From the NCBI RefSeq assembly GCF_050624435.1, contig NC_134538.1, forward strand, positions 127,454,937 through 127,518,936: a DNA stretch of 64,000 nucleotides, given 5' to 3'. Under the pieces are notes generated by a model. It saw only the letters and a list, made by a program, of their open reading frames with translations, was not told the origin of the DNA and ran no database searches. A program made the position numbers and the translations under genes. Below are positions 35,170 through 47,155 of the stretch, piece by piece. The DNA comes from Tenrec ecaudatus. Its lineage: Eukaryota; Chordata; Mammalia; Afrosoricida; Tenrecidae. The first letter of the stretch is position 1. Each line of letters starts with the position of its first letter.

Positions 35170-35493
35170 CAGTGGTTCTCAACCTTCCTCACGCCGCAAC
35201 CCTTTCATACAGTTTCTCGTGTGGTGGTGAACCCCAACCATAAAATCATTTTTGTTGCTACTTCATAACTGTAGTTTTGCTACTGTTATGAATCGTCTTG
35301 TAAATATCTGATAGGTAGGGTGCATTTTCATTGTTACAAATTGAACATAATTAAAGCATAGGAATGAATCACAAAACAATATGTAATTATATATTGTGAA
35401 ATATTTATGTGTTTTCCGATGGTTTTAGGTGACCCTCGTGAATGGGTCCTTTGACTTCCCAAGGGGTCACGACCCCCAGGTTGAGAACCGCTG
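35170..35493 (+). mobile_element. hAT-type non-autonomous DNA transposon (URR1-like), short form
   Basis: Begins cagtggttctcaaccttcct and ends ggttgagaaccgctg, which are terminal inverted repeats of hAT type. It is flanked by an 8-bp target duplication, TTCTAGAG on the left and TTCTAGAT on the right. Length is 324 bp with no transposase frame. The interior resembles the rodent URR1 family as I remember it. Orientation is arbitrary. Confidence 0.85.
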
Positions 35494-35651
35494 TTCTAGA
35501 TGCTCTGTTCTGCGCTCTGCCCACTGTACCACGGAACATCATTTTCATGTTTCCTTTCTTCCTTTCTCCCCCGCTTTCTCCTAATAGGTTTTCAGTAAAA
35601 CTGACTAAAATATTAGCGTGGAACTAGATGCTTGTTCTTTTTTTTAAAACA

Positions 35652-35748
35652 AAGGTATCTTTTCCCCCTCAGAGCAGCTCGTGAATTTGAACTGCTGACC
35701 TTGGGAGTAGCAGCTCAGTGCATAGCCCCCTATGCCACCAGGCCTCCT
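35652..35748 (-). mobile_element. AfroSINE fragment, antisense
   Basis: 5' half only: agagcagctcgtgaatttga, actgctgaccttgggagtag, tatgccaccaggcctcc. Confidence 0.85.
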
Positions 35749-36627
35749 TTTCTGAAGCTGTCTAAGAGGCATGGGTTTCTTATTTGTCAGCTACGTTTCC
35801 TCAGGCGCATCGAGGTCGCTGTTCTTTTATTAGGCTAAGCTTCCATTCTCTTTCCGAAATGTCCTGTTGGGCCGCCAAGCCTGGAGAACCAAGGAAAGAC
35901 GGGGTTTGAATGCCCTCATCGCAGGACACATTTCCCAGGGGTGAGACGTGGCTTATCTACTAATTTAGAGTTTACAGGCTCAAATGTTTGTCTTCCACAG
36001 GACTCCACATTCTATCTACATTGTTATTTTTAAAGGTCTTATGCAAAATACTTTTAAGCAGAGAAAGGTAAGAGTGGTCAGAGGATTGTGTGCTAGAGAT
36101 AAACAGCAAGATCTCATCATCTGGCTAACCAAAAAAACAAACAAAAAAAGGAAGATAAATGCCCTTTTATTCGACTGCTTAATACATTCAGAAAACAATG
36201 ACTAAACCTACAGATATCTCCTGTCTGAGCTGGTGTTACATCCAATTCAATGGCATGCTGGTCAATGTTTAACAACCAACTCTCTCTTCAATCCTATCGT
36301 GGCGAGTTTCAAGCAATCCACATGATGTCACTGAATGAGAATTTCGGAGGAGATGAGGCAGTAGTTTGCCATTACAGGGTTGTTCTACCAAAGAGATACA
36401 CCAGACAAAGAGAACATCCGTGCCCAGAAAGGACAGTCCAATGCAAAGCCTCCTGGAAGTGATCAGTTGTGAGCACTTTGGACCTTCTAAAAACATACTT
36501 CATTTAATTGTAAGGTTACAACTTAATTCCTAATGGTGATTGCTTTTGACAATGAATTTACAAAATAACTCAAAGTTTGATCATCAGCTCTAGAAAGCCA
36601 GTATGAGCTAACTGTTTGTGTTTTTTT

Positions 36628-36644
36628 TCTCTCTCTCTCTCTCT

Positions 36645-36679
<35 letters not shown>
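36628..36679. repeat. (CT)n(AC)n compound microsatellite
   Basis: About eight CT units followed by 17 AC units. Confidence 0.97.
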
Positions 36680-36680
<1 letters not shown>

Positions 36681-37224
36681 TATACACCCTTATAATGCTC
36701 AATGTTCTTTGACAGGTGTACCTTCTCTAATTCAACGTTTTCATTGTATTCACCACTAAGAAAGAAATGGAAGGCAGTTTGTGATGTGGTCAACAGTGGG
36801 GGGTATGTTGTTGACACGGATAATGGCAGTAGGCTGTGTAAGGTAGAATATGATAGTTGTCAAAATGTTATAGGGAGGGACAGAGCAATGACACCCCAGC
36901 CAAGAGATTAGAAAATGTACCGTGAGGAGGGGCCATTGAAATGGGCTGTGAATGATGGGCTTCCTTGGACCAAAGGACCTGGGAGGTAAGATGTCAGTCC
37001 CCTAATTTCTGTACTTTCTGCTGATGAGAAGAGAAATTAATTAGTCTTTTCCTCTCATCATCGTACCTCAACCAAGACCAAGACTGCTCGCAGTCCAGTG
37101 TAGGGAGCTTGAGGCTGGAGACGAAATAGAACAGTAGGTTAAGGAGAACAATGAACAAGACCATGGATTTTCTGGGCAGTGACAGCAGAACTCTACATTC
37201 CTGGAGAGAAAAGAGGACTCACAG

Positions 37225-37344
37225 ACAAATGCATACAGTACTCATTTCACATGTGGTCTGGTGGCAAATGCCTGGCACAAGCATTGTCCTGAATCCGTCT
37301 CACAGGGCGAGAAGGGCAGACTCCCAAAGGGGTTGCAATTGCAG
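37225..37344 (-). pseudogene. LAMB4: LAMB4 exon: LE module, degraded
   Basis: CNCNPFGSLPFSPCETDSGQ and CLCQAFATRP are clear, matching the LE module CNPLGSLPFLTC. A base is then lost near 37250 and the reading stops at TGA 37242-37244. The next frame gives CEMSTV, which aligns with the expected CEECTV with one Cys replaced. One base also seems missing at the exon start relative to the phase of the preceding exon. Past 37225 I cannot follow the homology, so the downstream border is not determined and the listed end is approximate. The acceptor is gtgctttcag. Confidence 0.82.
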
Positions 37345-39129
37345 CTGAAAGCACAGAATACATGGTTATCTTCCTCCTCATTTGAAAATGGTCTTACTCG
37401 CTCACACTAAGCACAACAGGAGGCCTGCCTTGCCAAGTCAATTGGTTACACAACTGGTGTACTACGCAAACCCGGAGCAGGAAATCCAGTGCCAGTCATC
37501 CCCAGAGCCCTTGTGTTGGCAATTAGGAGGAGCTAAGCAAGTGTAGGAAGTTGTGCAAGCTGGAAAGCCTGGCACAGTTCATCTGAGTGATGCCAAGCAG
37601 CCTGGGTGACTCCGGGCCCGAGGTTATTGAGAATCACAGTTACTATGAGGGCACGGTCTCTGGCAGATACAGCTGTAGTCACTTTCTCCTCCTTTCTTTG
37701 TGTCTCCCAACAGTTCCTTTGTTTACTTTCTCCTTCACCCGTGGACATTTCTGAATGCTTCGGGCTGTTGTAAAGGCTAAGGGACGATGGTACCAGAATG
37801 CTTCCTGCTGATTCATTCCCCTGCAGGAAAAACCAATGTTCATGGAAGCAATCCAACCACCTGTTGACTGATGAGTCCATCGACAAAATGTGGGATATCA
37901 CAGAACGGGCAATAAAATACTGAGACATGCTGCAACATGGGGAACCTTGAAAACACAAGGACAAGTGAAATGGCCAGACACAAAAGGCCAAAGACTGTGT
38001 AATTGTATTTATGTAAAATATGTAAAATAGGCAATCCATAGAGCCTAGAGTTAGCTCAGTGGTCGCCTGGAGCTATGAGTGAGTTGGCGGTTTGAAGGCA
38101 TAACTAAAGAAGAGAGAGCTTCTTTTCTGGTCATGAAGATGCTTGTATTCTAAAATCGATTGTGTCCGTGGTTACAAACCCCTGTGCATACACTAAATAC
38201 CATGGAACTGACTGCGACGCAAGGCACGTGAATTGTATCTCATGAAGCTATAACAAAGGAACCAAAGGAAATACAAAACAGGATTTGGGGTACTCTCTGA
38301 GGACATCAGGTGAAACAGGAAACTTGGGGGGTGCCAGAAACGTATGAGAGTAATTGGCTCAACTGTAGTTCATGATAATGAAATGCAATTTTGCAAGCAA
38401 ATTTTAAAAGGAGCAGCATTTCAATACTGACTGATTCAGAAGGCAGCACTTTGGACATGTAAATACTCACAACTCCTTCTATGGGCAAAAAATAGGGAGC
38501 CTGCCACTGAGACCAGTGGACATGATTGACCCAGGGTTCCCGGAGGAATCGGAAGTGCCGCCAGCCCTCAGGCATCTCCAAACCCCTGTGATCCCACAGC
38601 TGAGAATCTGCCCGTTTAGACCGGGGAAACCGTGGGGGTTCTTTACGTCTCCCCCACCCTTGACGTTTTCATTCTTAAATTCTCTTTGTCAGCGAGCTCT
38701 GAGGGCTGTGAGGAGAAATGACTTTTAAAAAGCCAAAAGAACCCAGCACTTGGCCATTGCCTAAGAGGTCAGTCAGCTCTGCAGAAACGTACAACGTAAC
38801 GCAGCACACTTGTAGACAGCTCCCTGGAGAGTCTTAGTGGAGGACATCGTCCTAAAGATTGTGCAACTCGGCATTGCATTTTTTGGCATTTCCCTCGGCT
38901 TTTGCTCCAGTGGGGGGGGTATGAATGTCCCCTGTTGGCTGCTTATGATCATACGTTCAGCAAACCACGGAGCAAAGTTCACCGCCTCCCTAAGGTTTGC
39001 CGAAACTTCCATCGCATTGTAGAGTGGAGGTTGGCCAGCCTCTTGTGTCTTTCCAACGACTGGATTGTGGGAGAACACCCCAGGCTTTGAAAAGCATGTG
39101 GGTGAGCGGACAAGCCCACGCTGACTTAC
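37345..39129. other. LAMB4 intron
   Basis: An L1 fragment occupies 37810-38270. 37345-37800 and 38280-39129 hold nothing I recognise. The open minus-strand frame at 37533-38039 is partly antisense to the L1. Confidence 0.55.
37810..38270 (+). mobile_element. Old L1, end of ORF2 and 3' UTR, sense
   Basis: Contains gacatgctgcaacatgggga, ccagacacaaaaggccaaag, aataggcaatccatagagcc and catggaactgactg, the classic L1 ORF2 end and start of the 3' UTR. Confidence 0.8.
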
Positions 39130-39308
39130 GCTGGCAGCCGCGGGGTCACTGGCATTCAGTCCATGGTGGTTGGGCTTACACTGGTCGCTCTTGGCTCCTT
39201 CCACGTTCTCCTTACATAGGCATTGGCCAGCCACAGACCCCGAGGCAGGATCCCTGTGGCTCACACAGATGCCACCTGATAAGGTCCCATCGGGGTCACA
39301 TTCACAAG
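39130..39308 (-). pseudogene. LAMB4: LAMB4 exon: LE module, one-base deletion near the end
   Basis: The exon encodes CECDPDGTLSGGICVSHRDP and ASGSVAGQCLCKENVEGAKS, then DQCKPNHHGLNASDP, a near-complete LE module. The Cys expected after EGAK is Ser, breaking a disulphide. Close to the donor one base is missing (about 39135-39142), which turns the expected Gly-Cys-Gln ending into Ala-Ala-Ser. The length is 179 nt against 180. The acceptor is ctttgtccccag and the donor is the consensus CAGC|GTAAGT. Confidence 0.92.
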
Positions 39309-39674
39309 CTGGGGACAAAGACATACATGTTCATTGTCTTAGTCATTTGCAAATGGTGGGAAACTCAAAGTACAGGCATAGGATTTGACCCACACTATAA
39401 TTAGTTTACTTTGTTTAAACCGTGTTTAAACCGCTAGGCTTGTTTAAATAATTAGACCGATGGGCAAGAGCTGTTCAGAAATGACTCCCAGATTTTTCTT
39501 GGCCTTAGGTTAGAGAAAAAGAGAAGATTTTGAAAAGATTCTGAAGGAAGCAAACAGAAAGCCTCACAACTAGCCCAGTATACAAGATTACGAGAAGTGG
39601 AGAAATGAATCCAAAGGCCCCAAACCGCTTTAAAGTACTGCAGCACAAGGATGTCATTTCAGGACGAGGGTGCG

Positions 39675-40060
39675 CCAAGCCGGAGTATTTTCCATTGCTT
39701 CATTTATGTGTGACGGTCGGACAGTGAATGAAGCAAACTGCAGAAGAACTAATGTGTTTGAATTATGGTGTTGGGGAAGAATATTGAAAATACCGTGGGC
39801 TACTAGAAGAATAAATATATCTATTTTGGAAGAAGTGACATGCTCCTTAGGAGCAAGGATGGTAAGACTTCATCTCACACACTCCGGACATGCGATCGGG
39901 AGAGACCAGTCCCTGGAACAGGACATCCCTCTTGGCAGAGGATCCACGACCCTCCAGGAGCTGGACTGACACAGTGGCTGTGACAAGGGGCCCCAGGACA
40001 ACAATTGTGAGGATGCGGCCCTGGCTTTCTCCCAGAAGAAGACTGCTATTATAAAAATTG
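39675..40060 (+). mobile_element. RTE LINE 3' part, sense
   Basis: Frames give ELWCWGRILKIPWATRRI and SILEEVTCSLGARMVRLHLT, then DQSLEQDIPLGRG, the C-terminal end of RTE ORF2. It is followed by actgacacagtggctgtgac and acaacaattgtgaggatgc. Confidence 0.85.
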
Positions 40061-40317
40061 GGTGTTGCTAGGTATATATTGACAACAGAAAAACAAAACA
40101 GACATACACAAAAGCTCTAAAGATGGGAATAAGGTCAAGCATCAGGTAAGCGTGAAACAACTGGACTAAAACGTGGCACAGGTGGTGAAGCGGAAGATGA
40201 GCTCCGAGGGGATGGTCCGGAGCCGCGTAGCAGAGACTTGGGGGGGGGGTTGGCATCATGAAGATACGGAACCAGTTCTACTCCATGCATGGGGGTCACG
40301 AGAGTGCAAATTAACCT

Positions 40318-40530
40318 GATGGCAACTCACCCCCATTGCCATCCATCTGCTGTGACTTCAGCGACTCCAGAAGGGCAGAGTGGAACCTCCCCTTAGGGTG
40401 TGCAAGCCTATCTACTTTCATGGAAGCAGACTGCCAGCTCTTGCTCCCAAAGAGGGGCTGGTAAGTTTAAATCACTGGTCTTTTCCCAAGTAGCAAGCGA
40501 GTACTTAACCAATGCAGCACCAGCATCACT
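40318..40530 (-). mobile_element. AfroSINE, antisense, worn
   Basis: cttcagcgactccagaaggg, gaggggctggtaagtttaaa and ttaaccaatgcagcaccag. A (TG)9 tract follows at 40544-40561. Confidence 0.7.
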
Positions 40531-41324
40531 GCAACCAACAAGATTGTGTGTGTGTGTGTGTCAAGGGCCATGAAAAAGAAAGAGAAAACACACTCACACA
40601 CACAAAACCATATAGAATGCCCAGCACAGTTTTGAAACACAGACAATTAATCGGTCCTTCTTCATGGTTGCGAATTGCATTATGCCCCCTTTCCTCGATG
40701 CAAGTGGTGTCCGTCCTTACATCTATGCTTCTGGTCTAACCTGGTTGAGTGTGGGCTATCTTTGCTAGATTAGTGAGGCAGGATTAGTGTAGGCTCTATC
40801 TTGAGTCAATCTTTTTTAAGATGTCAAAGAGATTAGACAAGTGAGCAGAGGAGACCCTGAACACAACAGACTGGGGTAAAAATAATGCACGGAGATCTCT
40901 CAGGGAGCAGGAAGCAGAAGCTAAAGAGACTAGGGACTTCCTTGAGTGCTGACAGAGTTTAAAGAAAACCTTCCTGTGGAGCCCACTCTGAATCCAGACC
41001 CCTGGTCTCCTAAACGGAACAAACAGGTTTCTGTTTGGGAAAGCTGTCCCACTGCTGGGCTTCCACAGAGCAGTGTTGGGTTCTGACTAGTTTTGGAAAG
41101 CCACAGTTTCCTTCTAATTCAGGCCAGTTGTTTGTAGAGAACTAGAGGAAAACTGGATCATTTTAGAAGTAACCAAGAGGCAAAAGCTCAGCTCTCTTTG
41201 GGAGAGATGCCAAAGGTTCAGCATGTGGTCCAGAGTATGATCTAATTGTGCAGACAGGGATATGGGTGAGTGCATTCTAACTTTACTTTGAAATAAGCCT
41301 CTCTTAAAGCCGTTTGGATGCCCC

Positions 41325-41505
41325 CCTGTTGTCAAATTGATTCTAACACACAGCAGTCCTGCAGGACAGAGCAGAACACCGCCCCTGCGGGCTTCTTCCG
41401 GGGGGCACTAAGTTTCATCTTTCTCCCATGTGGTTTTGAACTGCTGATCTTGTGGTTCGCAGCCAATGCAGAAGCCACTATGTCATCAGGGCTCCTTAGC
41501 ATTCA
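41325..41505 (-). mobile_element. AfroSINE, antisense
   Basis: From ttgtcaaattgattctaaca to gccactatgtcatcagggct, with the body block catctttctcccatgtgg. Confidence 0.9.
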
Positions 41506-42179
41506 GCATAGAAATCCTGAATCTCCTCGCATCACAGGATTTACGTCCAGTAACCTTTATTTTCCTTGACTGAGACCATCATGTTTTTGTTTTTTTTGTC
41601 CTATTAGTGTTTTAATCATAGAAGACTTAAAATTAGCCAACTCTTATGTCTGGAATCTATTTATATAAATATTTAGATTCAAATAAGGATAATTTAGAGA
41701 AAATTTATATGAGAATGTTAATTGGTCTTCTTAATAAACATAATCTGTTTACATGTGTATATACACACCAACGTGTGTTTAGAGGAACTGGGAGAATCTG
41801 GGGAGTCTAGCTATGGGAGTTACAGACACCTCATCTTTTCATGGGAAAACTCCTTGCTCACTTTCAAATGCCATGATGGGGTGCTAATTCTATGTCCTTG
41901 GTTTTCTTCAAAACCAAGGTTAATACCAAGTGGCTCTTAAACAAATCAGCCTGACTGATGTATTTGAAAATGTTTTGTCTGTTATTTCCAGACCTCCTTC
42001 CAAGTTTCTGGATGATTGACTTAAAACACTGCGTTTTTTTCATTCCACCCACAAGAAAAGTAATTATTTTCTTTTATAAATATATAACTTTAAAAACATT
42101 AGTAAACATTGTTTGTGTGTATAAAATTACAAGTTTGGGTAAAACTTTAGGACAGTTAGAAATTACTTTGAAGACTGCT

Positions 42180-42345
42180 TTAAGAAGGGAGGGGAAAAAT
42201 GAGGAGCTGATATCAAGGGCTCAAGTAGAAAGAAAATGTTTTGAGAATGATGATGGCAACAATGTACAAATGTGCTTGACACAATGGATGGATGGATGGC
42301 TTGTGATAAGAGCTCTATGAGCTCCCAATAAAATGATTCTTTTAA
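42180..42345 (+). mobile_element. L1 3' end, sense
   Basis: gaggagctgatatcaagggc, gttttgagaatgatgatggc, gagctcccaataaaatgatt. It ends at the polyadenylation signal and an A-rich tail. Confidence 0.88.
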
Positions 42346-43089
42346 AAAAAGATGGCTTTAAAATGTTTCTCTTTTTTTTTGAGGTGGTGGTGGCGGCGAG
42401 ATTCCAGTTCTTTGTTCTGGTTTTTGACATTGGAAAACTTTATGCAATCAGGTGTCTGTAGAGGAATGTTCACAAAAACCACCTTTCATGTTTTTCTACA
42501 TAATAGTGAAACATAGGACGTGATATGTTCTGTATGATCTATTCTGGAGGCTAATGATGGTTTCTGTATAAGACTTTGTTTTATGTTTTGTGATGGTGTA
42601 AAGTGTGAAGTCACAGTTGCCTACCCCTCTGCCCACCCCACACGCCGTAACTTTGGTGTGTGTCACCGTGCAGCCTCAGGAGTAGGACTTCGAACGTTCT
42701 GCAGGTTCTGCGTGTCCCACACCTTCCTGCAAGGGTGCCTTGACCTCAAGGCCCTGGGGGCCAGTTGCTCGGCAGATGTGCCAGGGCTGTGCTTGCCGAA
42801 AGCCCCCTCGAGGGATGGGGTGACCTCTTCTCCAGCCGCAGGTTGACTTCCACTTCTAGAGAAGCAGTGCGCTCTCAGGGGGATACCAGCTCACCGGAGG
42901 TGCACAATCCACTTGGGATCCTGTATGTCACCCCCACAGGACTTGGGGTGTGGGGAGCAAAGGGAAACCTCTTGTTGCTTGCTGTGTTGTGAGTAATAAG
43001 GTCCTTTGTCTTTCGCCCAGGAGTTGCATGTCTTCCATTAGCATCCAGGAAAGAAATGGCAGGTGTACTTCTTTGTTTGCAAACAACTC

Positions 43090-43470
43090 TCATTGAGGGG
43101 ACTCTATAACTTGGTGGAAAAATGAAACGAAAGGATAATGGAATTTTCCCATGAACCTGTGGGAGCCCCTCACACATGCGTGGTAAAAGTATTAACTGGT
43201 CCTGTGACTCAGGGAACAATTCAGGATGATCTAGCCTCCAGCTCAACAATTCCACTCCCAGTTATTTATCAGAGGGACGGGCTTTGGGCCTGTGTACTGG
43301 CCAGACAGACAAGAATCTTAATTGCAGCATCGAAAGAAGAATGGACAATGACACTTTTATATTTACCGGAAAGAACTCCATCCACAAATTAAAACTGAAG
43401 AACTGATGCGACCACACAGGGACAAACCTCAAAAATATAATGTTGAATGAAAGCACTCCAGGTATGCAGG
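43090..43470 (+). mobile_element. Old L1 ORF2 end, sense
   Basis: agctcaacaattccactccc, gcatcgaaagaagaatggac and cacagggacaaacctcaaaa fit the L1 end region. Degraded. Confidence 0.6.
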
Positions 43471-44034
43471 TGTTTACTAGCCATTGGAAAGCTTGTCAGT
43501 GGGCAGGTCCATCAAAGCAGTGGAAGGCCAACTGTCAAATAAGGGAGAGAGTTTCTCCAGGGGAGGAAGGTAGACAGACAGATGGGGCAGAAGTACAGCT
43601 GGGACATCAATCCTTAAAGATGATGCTAAGCACCCTTATGAAATGAATTCTCACAAACCCGCAAGAACAGAGAATATGTTTTCCTCTATTCTTGCACGCT
43701 TGGAAGATTGCATTAAAAGATTGAGATAAAAGATAAAATAGTTTTAAGGTTTATAAACAACAGAGAAGAAATAAGCAGGGGAAATAGAATTGTCTACCAC
43801 CAATCAGACGTGTGGACCAGTTCCATTCCATTAGCCACTCCCCTAAGCTGACCTCCACCGTCTGAGGGCATTAGGCATCTCTTCCAAGCACTGCGGCCTC
43901 TTGGGTGAATCCACGATTGTTTTCTCCTTCACCAAGATCAACCCCTGCTAAAGGACTACCAGGAGCGAATGGTCCAATTTATTTGAGGAAAGAAAAGCTC
44001 TTAAAATTGAAGTTTTGGGGTCGTGGTTTATTTA

Positions 44035-44150
44035 GAGAGGCAGCGGAAAGGAGGAAAAGCCATGACAAAACGGATCGCCAGGGTGGCGGCAACAATGGGC
44101 TCAAACATGCCGCCACTGCGCAGGATCGGGCCGGTTCCGTCGGTTTATAT
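44035..44150 (+). mobile_element. RTE LINE 3' fragment, sense
   Basis: gaaaggaggaaaagccatga, cggcaacaatgggctcaaac and cgccactgcgcaggatcggg match the last 150 bp of the RTE. Confidence 0.65.
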
Positions 44151-44299
44151 AAGGTCCCTATGGGGGTGGCGGGGCAAGTTCATGGCCACTCCCCTAACTG
44201 CTTTCTGTCAAGATCACAGCCCGTGGTGCAGTTTGTGACACCTGGGGCCACGTGGGTTAGAATCCACCCAATGTCTGAGCAACTTGGAGATGCCGTGAG

Positions 44300-44478
44300 G
44301 GCTGGTAGCCCGTCTGACCGCAAAGTCAGCAGTTCAAAATCACCGGCTGCCGAGAGGGAGACAGGGGAGGCTTTCTACTCCCATCAATAGTTATCGTCCC
44401 GGGAACCCATAGGCACCCTATAGGATGGTCGCTATGAGTCAGACCGACTGTCTGGCGGTGGGTTGGTTTGGTCTGACC
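44300..44478 (+). mobile_element. AfroSINE, sense, next to a LAMB4 exon
   Basis: gcaaagtcagcagttcaaaa, ggaggctttctactcccatc, ataggatggtcgctatgagt and a gttggtttggt tail. Its end is 36 bp from the LAMB4 donor at 44514. Confidence 0.92.
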
Positions 44479-44513
44479 TGGGCGGAGAGGAAGGACCCAC
44501 GCTGGGGACTCAC

Positions 44514-44700
44514 GGATGCACGCGTAGGGATCCGAGACGGGCTTGCGGGGTCCCTGTAGAAGAGGGGTGTGCAGCGCTCGCAGTGCTGCCCCTCCGTGTG
44601 GTGCCGGCAGACGTCACACACACCCCGCTGAGGCCACTGCTCGCCAGGTACAAGGTCCAGTTGAAGTGACAGCGGTCTGAGTGGCCGTTACAGATGCACG
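44514..44700 (-). pseudogene. LAMB4: LAMB4 exon: LE module, two one-base deletions
   Basis: The exon encodes [20 protein letters not shown] and SGLSG. One base is lost at the G run near 44622-44626. The next frame gives [20 protein letters not shown] and FYRDPA. A second base is lost near 44540, and VSDPYACI follows. The length is 187 nt against an expected 189. The acceptor cctctttttgcccag and donor ATCC|GTGAGT are both good. A SINE ends only about 36 bp beyond the donor, on the intron side. Confidence 0.92.
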
Positions 44701-45099
44701 CTGGGCAAAAAGAGGTGAGAGTTACTGGGGGACACTGGGGGGTGAGTCGAGGTACAAAACATACCGAGCTTCCTAATCCTTGCCAATTTGTTCGTTTTCT
44801 CTGTCTCTGTCTCTCTCTCCATTTCTGTACATTAGGTATCCACCAATACATCAAGGTTGTATTCAACAGTTTAAATTACTTACAAGGCCCCTTGCCCCGC
44901 CCCAACACTGGCTCCTTGATGTCTCTTCTTGTAGACCACAATCTTTCATTCACCTAGTCAGCTTTAGCTCCCCTTCCTAGACCCCTCCCTCCCTTTGGCC
45001 ATCTCCAAAGTGGGAGATATGGAAGCTTCTATCTTGTCCTCCCCGCCCCACCCAGCCCCACCCCTTTCATCAGTGGAACTTTGGCTTAGTTTTACAGAC

Positions 45100-45275
45100 A
45101 CATCAGCACTCACTGACATCAAGTCAGTGCTGACTCCTAGTGGGTTTCTGGGGACTGTAACTGTTTACAGGAGTAGAAATCCCAGTCTTTCTGCTGAAGA
45201 GTTGCTGGTGGGTTTGAACTGCTGACCATGTGGACTGCAGCCCAAAGTGTGCCCACTACACTCCAGGGTTCCTGT
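45100..45275 (-). mobile_element. AfroSINE, antisense
   Basis: cactgacatcaagtcagtgc, ggactgtaactgtttacagg, gggtttgaactgctgaccat, cactccagggttc. Confidence 0.9.
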
Positions 45276-45299
45276 GGACACTTCACGTAGAACCAACCC

Positions 45300-45495
45300 A
45301 AACCCACTACCATCCCATCCAGTCCTGTTCCCAGCGACCGTGCAGGACAGAGGGGACCTGTCCCTTCGGGTTTCCAAGGCTGTGAATCTTGGTGGGGTAG
45401 AAAGCTTCCTTTTGGGGTCTTGGCCACTAGAGGCTCAAACTGTGCACCTGCAGTTAGCACTCCAACTTGTCACCCCTTGCCTGAGGATTCCTTCC
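45300..45495 (-). mobile_element. AfroSINE, antisense
   Basis: cactaccatcccatccagtc, tttccaaggctgtgaatctt, gttagcactccaacttgtca. It lies directly after another copy in the same orientation. Confidence 0.85.
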
Positions 45496-45704
45496 ACCAC
45501 GTAAGCAAAGGGTTCAAACAGCTTCCTTCCAAAGACCTTCCGCATTATGATTCTGTTCATTGGCTCTCCGTAAAAATGTGCTCCTGAAATGCCTGGTGTG
45601 TTGTTCTCAGTGCCCCTGGGATCCGTTCCAGCCCACAGTGGCCTCGTGGGCAGAACACAGCTGCTCCATCGGGATTTCTGGGCTTTGCTCTTTACAGAAG
45701 GAGC

Positions 45705-45850
45705 CCTAGTGGCGCAGAGATTAGGCACTCAGCTGCTAACCAAAAGTCGCTCCATGGGAGAAGACGCGGTAGTCTGCTTCTGTGGAAACTCTGGGCAATA
45801 GTTCTCTGTCCCATTAAGTTGATAGGGGTTGGAATCGACTGCAAGCCCAC
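45705..45850 (+). mobile_element. AfroSINE, sense
   Basis: gagccctagtggcgcagaga, ctcagctgctaaccaaaagt, tgatagggg ttggaatcgac pattern; a good copy of the 5' tRNA-related part. Confidence 0.9.
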
Positions 45851-46683
45851 AGATTAAAAATCAAACATCTTCGCAATAACCATCTCGGCGCCATCACAAA
45901 TGGCTTGGGTCACCTCAGGTCCTCAATCCCACAGTGCAGTATTTCTGTGATTTGGTAAAGAATACTCCTACTGGTTTATGGTCTCTGAGTTTGAAAAAAT
46001 GTTTGCATCAAATTTTCTGTGTGGTGGTGTCTTAGTGCTGCCCTTATAGAAATATCACGAGTGGGGGGCATTAGGGAACAGAATTGTACTTTCTCACAGT
46101 TCAGGAGTCTGAATTCAGAGCACCGGCTCTAGGGTGGGGGGCTCTCTCTGTAGGCTTTTGGGGAAGTTCCTGGTGGCCTTAAACTCTTGGGTCTTCAGTA
46201 CCATGGTAACTTCACATGCCATTAATCCCTTTGTCCTCTCCCACCCTCATACTTCCCTGTCTAATCTACGCTCGCTCTGTAACACTCAGAAGAGATTAGG
46301 TACAGAACCCACCCTGCTCAGGTATGATCTGATCAACACAACAAAGGAAACCTATCTGCAACTCTGCCTTCAGGGTTAGAGGTTAGGACTCCAGCACATA
46401 GATTTGGGAAGGGGGGGGCTGTACTCCTGGAATTCTCAGCTAAGACTGGGACTGGCAAAACACTGGCGCAGGCATCGCTTTTTGAATCCCCTCATGATTT
46501 ACAGACTTGGAAGCAGGGGGTGGGAGGAGAGCCCTGTGGAGCCTGGGGAAAATCTGGGTTCCTTAATTTAGGGGCCTGAGGGCTTGAAGGGGGCAGCATG
46601 CCTGTTCCATCCCATCTGAGCTCAGCAGAGGGAGGGAGAGAAAGATGCCTCGCTGTTGGTGTCCTTGGTTTGTCCCTGTAAAG

Positions 46684-47155
46684 CAGTGGCGCTCAACCTT
46701 CCTCAAGCTGCGACTAGACGCTTTCAGACAGGTCCTCATGTGGTGGTGAGCCCCCAACCATAGCATTATCTTCCTCGCTCCTTCATCACTGTCATTTTGC
46801 TACTGTAATGAATCATCATGTAAATGTCTGATATGTAGGATGCATTTTCATTGTTACAAATTAAATATATTAAAGCATAGTGATGAATCACAAAAACAAT
46901 ATGTAATTATATATTGTGAAATATTTATTTCTAATGACAAATATATGAAATTTTGTCCTCCAGCATGGTGTAGCATGGGTAACAGTCTTCACGCTGGGTA
47001 CTTGTCTGTGGACCTAGCTGCATGTGGGCAGACCTGCCTGGAGACAGATAGAGGAGCAGTGTCTTGGCTCCTAAGATCATCGGAATACGTTTTCTGGTGG
47101 TCTTAGATGACCCCTGTGACAGGTCGTTCGACCCCCAAAGGGGTCATGTCTGCTG
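46684..47155 (+). mobile_element. hAT-type non-autonomous DNA transposon (URR1-like), long form
   Basis: Starts cagtggcgctcaaccttcct and is flanked by a perfect 8-bp target duplication, CTGTAAAG (46676-46683 and 47156-47163). It shares both ends and the caattatatattgtgaaata-type interior with the copy at 35170. It keeps about 150 bp more (roughly 46935-47090), so the short form is an internally deleted relative. The 3' inverted repeat is eroded. Confidence 0.85.

Larger units (their letters stand above)
32378..37224. other. LAMB4 intron
   Basis: Contains two SINE copies, a hAT element and two dinucleotide repeats. 32840-34950, 35003-35165, 35750-36600 and 36690-37220 show no recognisable gene. 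Small open frames at 34482-34719 and 36250-36496 carry no motif I know. Confidence 0.55.
39309..44513. other. LAMB4 intron of 5.2 kb
   Basis: Holds two RTE 3' pieces, three SINE copies, L1 fragments and a short TG repeat. 39309-39670, 40565-41320, 41510-42175, 42350-43085 and 43475-44030 contain nothing recognisable. Confidence 0.55.

Noticed and set aside
37533..38039. 168-codon minus-strand open frame
   Set aside because: Its upstream half is antisense to an L1 fragment (37810-38270); no protein motif is seen.
43905..44390. 161-codon plus-strand open frame
   Set aside because: It runs through an RTE fragment and an AfroSINE; not a gene.
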